Source: an uncultured Collinsella sp. (GTDB lineage Bacteria; Actinomycetota; Coriobacteriia; Coriobacteriales; Coriobacteriaceae). From it: DNA of 64,000 nucleotides. The stretch is taken from NCBI GenBank assembly GCA_958403385.1, contig CATXXC010000003.1:78839-142838 (forward strand), in the 5' to 3' direction. Position numbers and translations under genes: made by a program. This document shows positions 9,394-18,109 of the stretch, in pieces (within the stretch, counting starts at the first letter, position 1; each line of letters begins with the position of its first letter). A model generated the notes under the pieces. That model was not told the origin of the DNA. It did no database searches and saw only the letters and a list, made by a program, of their open reading frames with translations.

Positions 9394-9822
9394 GTGCATG
9401 AATTGGGGATCGTTTACCACATCATTCGCGATGTCGAGAATGTAGCGCGCGCTCATGGCGTGCGTCGCGTTTCGAGCGTAACGTTGCTGTTGGGCGAGGT
9501 CTCGGGCGTCGTTCCCGACTTGCTGCTCGACGCTTGGCGCTGGGCAGCAGATAAAAAGCCTATCGCGCAGGGCGCGGAGCTTGTTGTGGAGCCCGTCGAG
9601 GCTGTGACGCATTGCGAGGCATGTGGCCGCGACTACGCGACGGTCGAGCACGGCAAGACCTGTCCCCATTGCGGTAGCGGCGAGACATACCTGCTGCAGG
9701 GCCAAGAGGTCATGATCAAACAGATCGAGACCCCCGAAGAGGATCCGGCAGACGCTGCTCCTGACGGCTTCTCCGACGCCCCCGATGCCGTCGACGCCGC
9801 CAACCCACTCCACATCGCCTAG
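9394..9822 (+). CDS. hypA: HypA-like nickel metallochaperone
   Basis: A 142-residue protein using a GTG start, which is required because the family begins MHEL and uses His2 to bind nickel. The N-terminus reads MHELGIVYHIIRDVE. The zinc site is CEACGRDY followed by CPHCGS. Family members are about 115 residues; here there is an extra acidic Asp/Ala/Pro-rich tail of roughly 25. HypA delivers nickel to [NiFe]-hydrogenase (or urease) during maturation. No hydrogenase or other hyp gene is in the window; instead it shares an operon with the Fe-S/FAD oxidoreductase, so the client may be elsewhere or different. Confidence 0.85.
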   Translation: MHELGIVYHIIRDVENVARAHGVRRVSSVTLLLGEVSGVVPDLLLDAWRWAADKKPIAQGAELVVEPVEAVTHCEACGRDYATVEHGKTCPHCGSGETYLLQGQEVMIKQIETPEEDPADAAPDGFSDAPDAVDAANPLHIA

Positions 9823-9830
9823 GATTCCCT

Positions 9831-9900
9831 ATAAGTTGCGGTGAAATAGTTCCTAAATCCAGCCTTCTGGCTCTTAAACAAGAACTATTCCACCGCAACT
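9831..9900 (+). repeat. 70-nt palindromic intergenic repeat, copy 2
   Basis: Same outer arms as the copy at 1189 (ATAAGTTGCGGTGAAATA ... CCACCGCAACT) but an inner segment GTTCCTAAAT like the copy at 13517. It starts eight bases after the hypA stop. Confidence 0.9.
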
Positions 9901-10227
9901 ATTTTGAGTGGTTTCATAGACCATAAGTCACGAAAATAGTCAAGCCATGTCTGTTTAAACAAAATAGCGGCAGTACAAGCGCATTCGCGCTTGCCTAAAA
10001 TCGATATTAATGAACAGCCTGCTTGTATCTGTAAAATGCTTGGCTTGATGAGCGACGCCTTGTCGTGTAATGAGTCAAAAAGCAGTAACGTAATCAACTT
10101 GTAACAAACCTAGACGTTTAAACAAATAATCCAACCTTTTGCGGATTTAGCTATAATTCCACAAACCAAACAGCTATACTCCTTTCATGTCGTGTAGGAA
10201 ATACGTAGACAAAAAGGAGGTTATGTG
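9901..10227 (+). promoter_or_regulatory. AT-rich region with promoter of the mannose PTS operon
   Basis: No convincing gene in 327 bases. A TATAAT at 10152-10157 suits a -10 box for the PTS operon; no good -35 hexamer is seen at the usual spacing, so an activator may be needed. AGGAGG at 10215-10220 is the binding site for the first gene. Confidence 0.5.
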
Positions 10228-11217
10228 ATGGTAAGTATTGTTCTTGCTAGCCACGGGGACTTGGCAGCTGGAATCAAGCAGACGGGCTCGATGGTCTTTG
10301 GCGATCAGCCGTCTGTTGCCGTGGTCTCGCTCGAGCCGAGCATGGGCCCCGACGATTTCCGTGCCAAGGTCGAGGAAGCAGTCGCTTCCTTCGAGGACCA
10401 GGAGCAGGTGCTCTTCCTCGTTGATCTGTGGGGCGGCACGCCGTTCAACCAGATCAGCGGGCTCATCGAGGGCCATGATTCCTGGGCTATCGTCACCGGT
10501 GTCAACCTGCCTATGCTCATCGAGGCATATTCGCAGCGCTTTGACGCAAAGAACACTGCACATGCGATCGCAAAACATCTCGTGACTGAGGCTAAGGCTG
10601 GCGTGCGCGTCAAGCCCGAGTCTCTGGAGCCCGAGGAGAAGAAGCCGGCTGCGGCCGCCGCTGCTCCTGCAGGCGCCATCCCTCCGGGAACGGTCATCGG
10701 CGATGGGCACATCAAGATCGCCCACGTCCGTATCGACACCCGTCTGCTTCATGGTCAGGTGGCCACCACGTGGACCAAGCAGATCAACCCCAACCGCATC
10801 ATCGTGGTTTCCGACGGCGTTGCTCACGACGAGCTCCGCAAGACCATGATCGAGCAGGCTGCCCCTCCGGGAGTCCATGCCAACGTCGTGCCCATCAAGA
10901 AGATGGCCGAGGTCGTCAAGGACACGCGCTTTGGTGACACCAAGGCCATGCTGCTCTTTGAGAACCCGCAGGATCTGCTCAAGGCCATCGAGGCCGGTGT
11001 CGACATCAAGGAAGTCAACATCGGTTCCATGGCTCACTCCAAGGGCAAGGTCGTCGTCACCAACGCCGTCGCTATGGGCGATGATGACGTTAAGACTCTC
11101 GAGGCCCTCAAGGCCAAGGGCGTCAAGTTCGAGGTCCGCAAGGTTCCTTCGGATTCCTCCGAGGATCTCGACGCCATGTTGAAGAAAGCTAAGGCCGAAC
11201 TGGCCGCTCAAGCATAG
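10228..11217 (+). CDS. manX: PTS mannose-family EIIAB component
   Basis: A 329-residue two-domain protein. The ATG at 10228 is seven bases after AGGAGG, preferred over the GTG just before it. Domain IIA (about 1-135) has the phosphorylated histidine in LASHGDLAAG and the FLVDLWGGTPFN motif. An Ala/Pro/Glu linker leads to domain IIB (about 165-329) with its histidine in RIDTRLLHGQV. It passes phosphate from HPr to sugar entering through the EIIC/EIID pair encoded just downstream. Mannose-class systems take glucose, mannose, fructose or amino sugars; the true substrate cannot be read here. The EIIC gene begins 18 bases after its stop. Confidence 0.92.
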   Translation: MVSIVLASHGDLAAGIKQTGSMVFGDQPSVAVVSLEPSMGPDDFRAKVEEAVASFEDQEQVLFLVDLWGGTPFNQISGLIEGHDSWAIVTGVNLPMLIEAYSQRFDAKNTAHAIAKHLVTEAKAGVRVKPESLEPEEKKPAAAAAAPAGAIPPGTVIGDGHIKIAHVRIDTRLLHGQVATTWTKQINPNRIIVVSDGVAHDELRKTMIEQAAPPGVHANVVPIKKMAEVVKDTRFGDTKAMLLFENPQDLLKAIEAGVDIKEVNIGSMAHSKGKVVVTNAVAMGDDDVKTLEALKAKGVKFEVRKVPSDSSEDLDAMLKKAKAELAAQA

Positions 11218-11235
11218 TAAAGGAGGGTCCGATAC

Positions 11236-12054
11236 ATGTCTGCAATCACTATTCTGCTTGTTGCGATTGTCGCGTTGCTTGCCGGTATGGAAGGCATTCT
11301 GGATGAGTTCCAGTTCCATCAGCCGCTCGTGGCATGCACGCTTATCGGTCTCGTAACCGGTCACCTTCAGGAGGGCATCCTCCTGGGCGGTTCGCTCCAG
11401 ATGATGGCCCTTGGCTGGGCTAACGTCGGCGCCGCTGTCGCGCCTGACGCCGCTCTGGCCTCGGTCGCTTCTTCGATCATCATGGTGCTCGCCCTCAACG
11501 GTGGCGCCACCGATTCGGCCAAGGCCGTTACCACCGCTATCGCCGTCGCCGTCCCACTGTCGGTCGCTGGTCTGTTCCTGACCATGATCTGCCGTACCAT
11601 TGCTACCGCTATCGCTCACGCCATGGACGGTTGCGCCGAGAAGGGCGACTTCTCCGGCATCGAGCGCTGGCAGTATGCTGCCATCCTCATGCAGGGCCTT
11701 CGTATCGCCATCCCGGCAGTGCTTCTGTGCGTCATCCCGGCCGAGGCCGTTACCAACGCGCTTAACGCTATGCCCGACTGGCTGTCCGGCGGCATGGCTG
11801 TCGGCGGCGGCATGGTCGCTTCCGTCGGTTACGCCATGGTCATCAACATGATGGCCACCAAGGAGACCTGGCCGTTCTTCGTCCTCGGCTTTGTCCTTGC
11901 TGCCATCCCTCAGCTCACGCTGATAGCCCTTGGTCTCATCGGCATCTCCCTTGCCCTCATCTACCTTGGCCTTAAGGATCTGGCCAAGCAGGGTGGCGGC
12001 ATGGGCGGTGGCTCCGGCGACCCGCTCGGCGACATTCTGAACGATTACGAGTAG
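11236..12054 (+). CDS. manY: PTS mannose-family EIIC component
   Basis: A 272-residue membrane protein, preceded by AAAGGAGGG. It opens MSAITILLVAIVALLAGMEG and includes the family signature GHLQEGILLGGSLQMMALGW, with about seven hydrophobic segments. With EIID it forms the membrane channel of the mannose-class permease. The Gly/Met-rich end (GGGMGGGSGD) before the stop is common in this family. It lies in the middle of the EIIAB-EIIC-EIID operon, with 16 bases to the next start. Confidence 0.92.
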   Translation: MSAITILLVAIVALLAGMEGILDEFQFHQPLVACTLIGLVTGHLQEGILLGGSLQMMALGWANVGAAVAPDAALASVASSIIMVLALNGGATDSAKAVTTAIAVAVPLSVAGLFLTMICRTIATAIAHAMDGCAEKGDFSGIERWQYAAILMQGLRIAIPAVLLCVIPAEAVTNALNAMPDWLSGGMAVGGGMVASVGYAMVINMMATKETWPFFVLGFVLAAIPQLTLIALGLIGISLALIYLGLKDLAKQGGGMGGGSGDPLGDILNDYE

Positions 12055-12070
12055 GAGGGGAGTGATACAT

Positions 12071-12991
12071 ATGGCAGAGAACAAGATTCAGCTCACCAAG
12101 GCTGACCGCAAGAAGGTTTGCTTCCGTCATCAGTTCCTTCAGGGCTCGTGGAACTACGAGCGCATGCAGAACGGCGGCTGGTGTTTCGCAATGATCCCTG
12201 CGATCAAGAAGCTCTACACCAGCAAGGATGACCAGATTGCCGCTCTTAAGCGCCACCTGGAGTTCTATAACACCCACCCCTATGTTTCCGCCCCCGTCAT
12301 TGGCGTTACCCTCGCCCTCGAGGAGGAGCGCGCCAACGGTGCTCCGATCGATGATGTCGCCATCCAGGGCGTCAAGGTCGGTATGATGGGCCCGCTCGCC
12401 GGCGTCGGTGACCCCGTCTTCTGGTTCACCCTTCGCCCGATTCTGGGCGCTCTGGGCGCTTCCCTGGCCATGTCCGGCAGCATCGTCGGTCCGCTGCTGT
12501 TCTTCTTCGCGTGGAACATCATCCGTTACGCTTTCCTGTGGTACACGCAGGAGTTTGGCTACAAGGTCGGCTCCTCCATCGCCAAGGACCTCTCCGGTGG
12601 TCTGATGGGCAAGGTCACCGAGGGCGCTTCCATCCTGGGTATGTTCATCATCGGCGCCCTGGTCGAGCGCTGGGTGTCCATTTCCTTCACCCCGATCGTC
12701 TCCACGGTCAAGCAGTCTGCTGGCGCCTTTATCGACTGGGCTAACCTGCCCTCCGGTTCCGAGGGTATCAAGGAAGCGCTGACGATGTACAACTCCGTCG
12801 GTGCTACCGCCCTTGATCAGATGAAGGTCACCACGCTCCAGGGTAACCTCGATCAGCTCATCCCCGGCCTTGCCGCCGTGTGCCTGACCCTGCTGGTCTG
12901 CAAGCTCCTCAAGAAGAAGGTTAGCCCGATCGTCATCATCCTGGCTCTCTTCGCCGTCGGCATCATCGGTCGCTTCTGCGGCTTCATGTAA
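12071..12991 (+). CDS. manZ: PTS mannose-family EIID component
   Basis: A 306-residue protein, start MAENKIQLTK at 12071 chosen because GGGGAG ends eight bases upstream; a GTG nine bases earlier is less likely. The large N-terminal soluble part has the EIID pattern RHQFLQGSWNYERMQNGGW and GVKVGMMGPLAGVGDP; the C-terminal half carries membrane helices, ending LKKKVSPIVIILALFAVG. EIID partners EIIC in sugar transport. It is the last of the three core PTS genes and is followed by a hairpin before the DUF956 gene. Confidence 0.92.
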   Translation: MAENKIQLTKADRKKVCFRHQFLQGSWNYERMQNGGWCFAMIPAIKKLYTSKDDQIAALKRHLEFYNTHPYVSAPVIGVTLALEEERANGAPIDDVAIQGVKVGMMGPLAGVGDPVFWFTLRPILGALGASLAMSGSIVGPLLFFFAWNIIRYAFLWYTQEFGYKVGSSIAKDLSGGLMGKVTEGASILGMFIIGALVERWVSISFTPIVSTVKQSAGAFIDWANLPSGSEGIKEALTMYNSVGATALDQMKVTTLQGNLDQLIPGLAAVCLTLLVCKLLKKKVSPIVIILALFAVGIIGRFCGFM

Positions 12992-13048
12992 GCACGCTTC
13001 GGCTTAAGACCGAGAGTTGCTAGGTAAGGGCTTTTGAGCCATTGAAAC

Positions 13049-13092
13049 GGACCGCACCCGGTGGGTACACTGGATGCGGTCCGATTGTTTTT
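13049..13092 (+). terminator. terminator-like hairpin after manZ
   Basis: GGACCGCA (13049-13056) pairs with TGCGGTCC (13075-13082), followed by GATTGTTTTTA. It lies between manZ and the DUF956 gene and may only partly stop transcription, since the DUF956 gene normally shares the operon. Confidence 0.7.
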
Positions 13093-13111
13093 ATTGGAGG
13101 GCGAGGCGCGT

Positions 13112-13510
13112 ATGGCGCAATCTCAGAACAGCACGGTCGATCTGGCAACGCCGGCAACCTGCCTGATGGGGCTTACCAGCCACGGTAACGTGATGGTGGG
13201 CAATAAGGCGTTCGAGTACTATAACGAGCGCAATCCCGAGGATTATATTCAAATCCCGTGGGACGAGGTCGACTATATTGCCGCCGAGGTTTTGCGCGGC
13301 ACCAAGAAGATTACGCGTTTTGCCATCTTCACCAAGGACAACGGTCACTTTACGTTTTCGACGCGCGACGACAAAGAGACGCTTCGCGCGGTCCGCAAGT
13401 ACGTCGACGAGGATAAGCTCGTGCGTTCGCCCGACTTTATCGATGTGACCGCCAAGGGCGCCAAGAGCATCCCCTCCGTCATCAAAAGCCTCTTCCACAA
13501 AGGCAACTAG
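13112..13510 (+). CDS. manO: DUF956 family protein (ManO-like)
   Basis: A 132-residue cytoplasmic protein, start MAQSQNSTVD at 13112 after GGAGGGCGAGG. It contains the DUF956 pattern ATCLMGLTSHGNVMVGNKAFEYYN-like opening and the later IPWDEVDYIAAEV and FAIFTKDNGHFTFSTRD. Genes of this family sit next to mannose-class PTS operons, as here, and ManO in lactic acid bacteria is named as a regulator of that PTS; the mechanism is not known to me. A hairpin separates it from manZ, so it may be made at a lower level than the permease. Confidence 0.8.
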   Translation: MAQSQNSTVDLATPATCLMGLTSHGNVMVGNKAFEYYNERNPEDYIQIPWDEVDYIAAEVLRGTKKITRFAIFTKDNGHFTFSTRDDKETLRAVRKYVDEDKLVRSPDFIDVTAKGAKSIPSVIKSLFHKGN

Positions 13511-13516
13511 CTCCTC

Positions 13517-13586
13517 ATAAGTTGCAGTGAAATAGTTTCTAAATACGGCTTTAGATGCTTCAGACAGGAACTATTCCACCGCAACT
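13517..13586 (+). repeat. 70-nt palindromic intergenic repeat, copy 3
   Basis: Starts ATAAGTTGCAGTGAAATAG, ends CCACCGCAACT, with the inner sequence of copy 2. It begins six bases after a stop codon, same orientation as the other copies. Confidence 0.88.
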
Positions 13587-13645
13587 TCGAAGTCTAGTCA
13601 TGCGACGTATGGCGATGCAGTAAATCTGCTACACTAGTACAACAT

Positions 13646-13721
13646 GCCTCCGTAGCTCAGGGGATAGAGCACCGCTCTCCTAAAGCGGGTGTCGACGGTT
13701 CGAATCCGCCCGGGGGCACCA
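13646..13721 (+). tRNA. tRNA-Arg, anticodon CCT
   Basis: The acceptor GCCTCCG pairs with CGGGGGC, the D-stem is GCTC/GAGC, and the anticodon stem CCGCT/AGCGG encloses loop CTCCTAA, giving anticodon CCT (codon AGG). The T-arm GACGG-TTCGAAT-CCGCC has one A-C mismatch. CCA is encoded. The following ten kilobases are rich in remnants, so this tRNA may mark an integration site. Confidence 0.9.
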
Positions 13722-13810
13722 AGGAATATGACGGCGTCGCGGGAGCGGCGCCGTTTCTGGTTTGCGGGGGCCGCCGTGCTGCTCGCCCGTGGGGGACTGG
13801 CATCTGTTTC

Positions 13811-15011
13811 CTAGAGTGCGCTGCGGTAAATCTTTCTCGCGTTGTCCAGCGTGAGCTTCCTGAAGCTGCCGAAGAGCTCTCCGCGGTTGATCTTGAGGCC
13901 CGGAATCATCTTTTCGATATCGTCCTCGGTGACTCCGAACTCCGATAGCGCGCGCGGCATTCCCAGCGAGACGAAGAAATCCTGCAGCTCGTCGATGGTC
14001 GCTTCGACCGCGTACTCGATTGCCTGCTCGGGGGTTACCTCCACATCGAGCTCGTCCGCGTCCGAATCGATGGGTTCGATGCCAAGGGCCTGGGCGCTGA
14101 ACTCCAGGAAGCGCTCAGGGTGCTCTCGCCATACGTAGCGCATCCAGGCGGGGAAGATGACGGCGAGGCCGGCGCCGTGCGTGATCTTGGTGTCCAGTGC
14201 GGATAGCTCGTGCTCAAGGCCGCGGCAGGTCCAATCGCCGTCGCGCAGGGCGTTATGGGCGAGCGTACCCACCCACATGATCTCGGCGCGGGCGTCGTAG
14301 TCATCGGGGTTCTCCATCACCTTGGGCGCCGCCTCCCTCGCGGCGCGCACTAGCCCGCAGGCGATGTTGTCGGTTACGCCCACGGCGGGCTCGCCGGAGA
14401 AGAGTCGCTCCATGATATGGGCGATCATGTCGGTCACTCCCGCGGCGGTCTGGCAGGCGGGCAGGCTGAAGGTCAGCTCCGGGTCGAGGAAGGCGATGGC
14501 CGGGCGGTTGAGGTCCGTGTTAATGCTGCATTTGAGGTGCTCCTCGTCGTTGCTGATAACGCAGGAGTTAGAGGCCTCGGAACCGGATGCGGGGATGGTC
14601 ACCACGCAGGCGACGTCGATGCGGTCGGCGGGAACGGCGCGCTTGCGGAAGAAGTCCCATACGTCGCCGTCGTATACCGCCCCAGTGCGATGGCCTTCGC
14701 GCAGTCCATGACGGAGCCGCCGCCCACGGGCAGGATGATGTCGGCGTCGTTTGCCCGTGCGAGCTCGACGCCTTCTCGTGCCAAGCCTATTTCGGGGTTT
14801 GGACGCACCCCTCCAAGCCCGATGTGCTCCACGCCCGCGGCATCGAGCGATGCCCTCACGCGGACGAGCGTTCCGCAGCGAACTGCGGAACCCCTGCCGT
14901 AGACAATGAGCGCTCAGCGGTAGCCGGAGGCGGACAGAGTCCCCCAACCTTGTCGGTCGCTTTTCGCCCAAAGACAAAGCGGGTGGGGGAGTAGAAGGAG
15001 AAATCGTTCAT
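13811..15011 (-). pseudogene. iron-containing alcohol dehydrogenase pseudogene
   Basis: The original product was a group III (butanol-type) alcohol dehydrogenase of about 390 residues. The start at 15011 reads MNDFSFYSPTRFVFGRKATD, then the frame is lost. Translation resumes in a second frame with an in-frame TGA within ...SGYR*ALIVYGRGSAV, continues through PVGGGSVMDCAKAIALG, and shifts again at a four-C run (14680-14683) into the frame holding VVTIPASGSEASNSCVI, the metal-binding region GLEHELSALDTKITHGAGLAV and the C-terminus. Two frameshifts plus a stop make sequencing error unlikely. The intact gene would reduce short aldehydes with NAD(P)H. Confidence 0.85.
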
Positions 15012-15035
15012 GGAGCTCCAATCTGGCGTTTCGCC

Positions 15036-15398
15036 CTACATGCGCGGAGGAGTTTTTCGGGCGCATCGCCTGCGTTCGCGTCGCAATCTCGGCGGCGCGG
15101 TGCGGTCCGTGGATTCCATCGTATCGCCCGCGGCACCCCTTACCGACGATTGAGGCGAGTCTGCATTTCGCGGCGCGACGTCCACCTGGCGGACGATATC
15201 CGTTCGCGACACGTGGCCGTCCCGGTCGCAATAGCGTATGCGCACCGGGTTGCCGAGATGGGCCTGCGACCCCTTCTCCTGATGCGAGCGCGCGAGACGG
15301 GCGAGCAGCGGCGCGAGCACCTGCTCGACCGTCTCCTCCCGATACCACGCCGCCACGGGCAACCCGTTCACGTCAAACCCGTACGTTCGCCATGCCAT
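15036..15398 (-). pseudogene. remnant of a P-loop sugar/nucleoside kinase-like gene
   Basis: A 120-codon frame from 15398 reads MAWRTYGFDVNGLPVAAWYR and then EETVEQVLAPLLARLARSHQEKGS before turning into unrelated Arg-rich sequence. I associate that opening with proteins annotated as nucleoside/nucleotide kinase family, in which a P-loop should follow at once; it is missing. So this looks like the first 45 codons of such a gene fused to other DNA. Family assignment is from memory and uncertain. It lies between two other broken genes. Confidence 0.4.
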
Positions 15399-15475
15399 TC
15401 GCCTCGCCGCCTTCGCCGAACGAAACCGCGTATCCAGACCGCCGGTCCCCCACCCAGCACTTCGACGAGCCTTCG

Positions 15476-15730
15476 CGCTCACTTCTGCGGTCGGGATGCG
15501 CCCGCGAGGCGCTCGGCAGGCAGCGCCATTTCCGCTCGCTGTGTCGAGCGCGAGTGTCGAGAAGTCGCCATATGCCACTCAGATGTAGCATGGAGTGCCG
15601 AAGTGCACGCGCCCGTGACGAAACACTGGCGCCAACCCGTTCCGCGCACCACCCCGCCCGTAAGGTGTGTGGCGAAAGGAGGACCAGCCGCATGAACATC
15701 CCCGAGACACAGAGCCTACCTCGATCGCAT
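15476..15730 (+). repeat. upstream half of duplicated levR region, copy 1
   Basis: This segment closely matches 20314-20578, which holds the leader, ribosome binding site and first codons of the intact LevR-like gene. Shared landmarks include AGTCGCCATATGCCACT, CACCACCCCGCCCGTAAGGT and GAAAGGAGGACCAGCCGC. Confidence 0.85.
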
Positions 15731-15882
15731 TCCGCACGAGCTTCTCTGACATTTCCGCCCATTACCACGTGGAGGTCCCCGTCGCGGAGATCGCCTACGC
15801 ATACGACTACATCAATTCCCGGCATGCCCCGCGCAGGCAGGCCACGCTGAACGACGGGTCCGCGGCCCGGCAGGACGAATGA
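15692..15882 (+). pseudogene. internally deleted LevR-like regulator
   Basis: Starts with the same ATGAACATCCCCGAGACACAG as the intact gene at 20529, loses 11 bases, reaches CCTACCTCGATCGCAT, and jumps at the shared tetranucleotide GCAT (15727-15730) to the sequence found at 23127 in the intact gene, encoding FRTSFSDISAHYHVEVPVAE and the C-terminus. About 2.55 kb is missing and the two parts are out of frame, so no regulator is made. It sits directly upstream of the PTS operon where a working levR would be expected. Confidence 0.9.
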
Positions 15883-15945
15883 CGCGCTTCGGCACAGGCC
15901 ATGCCGAAACGCGTCACGCAAGCAAAGGAAGGAAGCCAACATCAC

Positions 15946-16434
15946 ATGAGCATCATCGCAGCACGCATCGACAACCGCCTGCTACACGGCATAGTGGCAA
16001 CCCAGTGGGTACCCGAGTTCCGTCCGCAGCGTCTCATGGTCATCGATGACATCGTCGCCAACGACCCGACCAAGAAGGCCGCCATGCGGATGGCAAAGCC
16101 CTCGGGAGTCGCCCTCTCCATTATCAACAAGGAGACGGCTCTCACGAACTATCGGGCGGGCAAGTACGACGACCACACGGTCTTCATCGTGGCGCGAGAC
16201 CCCCAGACCATCCTCGACGTCATACAGACGGGCCAGGTTGTTCCCACACTCGTGGTCGGAGGCACAGTCTTTCCCGAAGAGGGGTCAGACGCCGTCCAGG
16301 TGAGCAGTCGCGCCTACGTCACCAAAGACGAGCTGCCCGCATATCGAGCGATTGCTGGCACCGGCTGCGACATCACCGTTCGCTATGTGCCGGCCGACAA
16401 GCCCGTAGAGCTCTCCAGCATCATCACGCTTTAG
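15946..16434 (+). CDS. PTS mannose/fructose-family EIIB component
   Basis: A 162-residue protein, start MSIIAARIDNRLLHGIVATQ; the phosphorylated histidine is in RLLHG. AAGGAAGG lies 13 bases upstream, a rather long spacing. Domain IIB of the mannose class receives phosphate from EIIA (18110) and gives it to the sugar. The same start region, with ATG changed to ACG, is present as a relic after the intact LevR gene (near 23317). First gene of an EIIB-EIIC-EIID-EIIA-GH32 operon; the GH32 enzyme points to fructose or a fructo-oligosaccharide as substrate. Confidence 0.9.
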   Translation: MSIIAARIDNRLLHGIVATQWVPEFRPQRLMVIDDIVANDPTKKAAMRMAKPSGVALSIINKETALTNYRAGKYDDHTVFIVARDPQTILDVIQTGQVVPTLVVGGTVFPEEGSDAVQVSSRAYVTKDELPAYRAIAGTGCDITVRYVPADKPVELSSIITL

Positions 16435-16449
16435 CAAGGGAGTGAACTT

Positions 16450-17223
16450 ATGACACCATCCATCATCCAGATAGCCGTCGTTACACTCATCGCCTTCATC
16501 TACGGAGCCGAGAAGAACGCGGGACAAATTCTCACGAACATGTCCGTCACGCCAGCATGGTTCGTCGGACTTGCGCTCGGCGACCCCGTAACCGGCCTCG
16601 CCGTCGGCGCCATCGTCCAACTCATGAGCCTGGGCGTGGCGGCCATGGGAGGAGCCTCCGTCCCCGACTATCCCACTGCCGCCATCATTGGCGCCGTCGT
16701 TGCCATCACCTCGGGTCAGGAGGCGAGCGTCGGCGTTGCCGCCGGAATCGCAGTCGGCATGCTCGGCCTTCAGCTCGACGTCATCGCCAAGACGGCAAAC
16801 GGCTTCCTCGGGCGTACCTCGCAGCGCTTTGCCGAAGAGGGCAAGTACTCGCAGATGAAGAGCGTACTTTTCCTCGGTCCGGTCTTCTATGGCCTTACGG
16901 CGGCCATCCCCACGTTTGCCGTACTGCTCTTTGGCGCCGATGCCGTCAACGCTTTCCTCTCCGTCATGCCCTCCTGGTTCACGACCGGCCTCTCCATCGC
17001 CGCCGGTATCCTCCCCGTCGTCGGCCTTGCGATGCTTCTGTCCTTCATGCCAATGAAGAAATTCATCGCCTACGCCATCGTTGGCTTCGTTCTGGCCGCC
17101 TACCTGCAGATAAGCATTCTCCCCATTGCCCTGCTCGGTGCCGCCGCGGCCATCGAGTACTACAAGTCGCACAGCAATCCGTCCGTAAACGCCCTCGACG
17201 CTGGAGGTCTGGAAGATGAGTAA
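16450..17223 (+). CDS. PTS mannose/fructose-family EIIC component
   Basis: A 257-residue integral membrane protein beginning MTPSIIQIAVVTLIAFIYG, 15 bases after the EIIB stop with GGGAGTGA upstream. It carries the family pattern DPVTGLAVGAIVQLMSLGVA and about seven hydrophobic stretches. With EIID it forms the translocation unit. The start of the EIID gene overlaps its last eight bases, indicating coupled translation. Confidence 0.9.
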   Translation: MTPSIIQIAVVTLIAFIYGAEKNAGQILTNMSVTPAWFVGLALGDPVTGLAVGAIVQLMSLGVAAMGGASVPDYPTAAIIGAVVAITSGQEASVGVAAGIAVGMLGLQLDVIAKTANGFLGRTSQRFAEEGKYSQMKSVLFLGPVFYGLTAAIPTFAVLLFGADAVNAFLSVMPSWFTTGLSIAAGILPVVGLAMLLSFMPMKKFIAYAIVGFVLAAYLQISILPIALLGAAAAIEYYKSHSNPSVNALDAGGLEDE

Positions 17224-18076
17224 CGAAGTTAACGCCACCAAGGCAAACGAAGCGCCAACCCGCCTGGCAGACGGAACGTACCAGCCAGTCCTCACCGTTT
17301 CCGATCTCGACCGTTGCGGCCGCCGCTGGATGCTCGGCGCGTCCATCTATAACTATGAGTCCCAGTGTGCCCCGGCGGTCATGTTCGCAACCGAACCCGC
17401 CCTGCGCAAGATCTATGCAGGAGACGAGGAGGGCTACCGCAGGTCACTTCTGAGCACCTATCGCTATTACAATGCGACTCCCCAGGTAAGCGGCCTGCTC
17501 CTCGGCGCCGGCCTAGCCTTGGAGGACAAGGGGCACAATGACGCCATCGACGCGGTCCAAGACCTTAAGATTGGCCTCATGGGCTCCCTCTCAGGAGTCG
17601 GCGATACGATCTTCGCCATCCTCATTCCCACCATCTTCGGCTCCATCGCCGCCTACATGGGACAGGCGGGAAACCCCGTCGGCGTGCTTCTCTGGCTCGC
17701 CGTCGCCATCGCCATCTTCGTATGGAAGCTCTTTGACTGGCGCATAGGCTATAAGTTCGGCGACAAGCTCTTCACGACCCTTGCCGAGAAGATGTCCGTT
17801 TTCACCGAGTCGACGTCGGCACTTGGCATGATGGTCGTCGGTGCGCTCATCCCCACCGTCATCAAGGTCTCGTGTGGTCTCACGTTCACCATGGGTGACG
17901 TCACGCTCGACGTCCAGACGGGCATCCTCGACCAAATCATGGTCGGCATGCTGCCCGTAATAGCCACAGCCATCGTCTACGCCCTCGTCAAGCGCAAGGT
18001 CAGCATCAACAAGATTGTCCTCGGCATCCTCATCATCTCGTGGGTGTGCGCGGCTTTCGGCATTCTTGCTGCCTAG
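17216..18076 (+). CDS. PTS mannose/fructose-family EIID component
   Basis: A 286-residue protein starting MSNEVNATKANEAP inside the end of the EIIC gene. The N-terminal soluble part has the EIID features RRWMLGASIYNYESQ, LLGAGLALEDKGHNDAI and LKIGLMGSLSGVGDTIF; hydrophobic helices follow, ending KINKIVLGILIISWV-like. Works with EIIC in sugar transport. It is 33 bases ahead of the EIIA gene. Confidence 0.9.
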   Translation: MSNEVNATKANEAPTRLADGTYQPVLTVSDLDRCGRRWMLGASIYNYESQCAPAVMFATEPALRKIYAGDEEGYRRSLLSTYRYYNATPQVSGLLLGAGLALEDKGHNDAIDAVQDLKIGLMGSLSGVGDTIFAILIPTIFGSIAAYMGQAGNPVGVLLWLAVAIAIFVWKLFDWRIGYKFGDKLFTTLAEKMSVFTESTSALGMMVVGALIPTVIKVSCGLTFTMGDVTLDVQTGILDQIMVGMLPVIATAIVYALVKRKVSINKIVLGILIISWVCAAFGILAA

Positions 18077-18109
18077 CCTAGGGCTAGACCAACCCACAAA
18101 GGACGCATT

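Noticed and set aside
10174..12084. 636-codon minus-strand frame across the mannose PTS genes
   Set aside because: A by-product of GC-rich codon use in manX and manY; the product is His/Asp/Gly-rich without domain structure.
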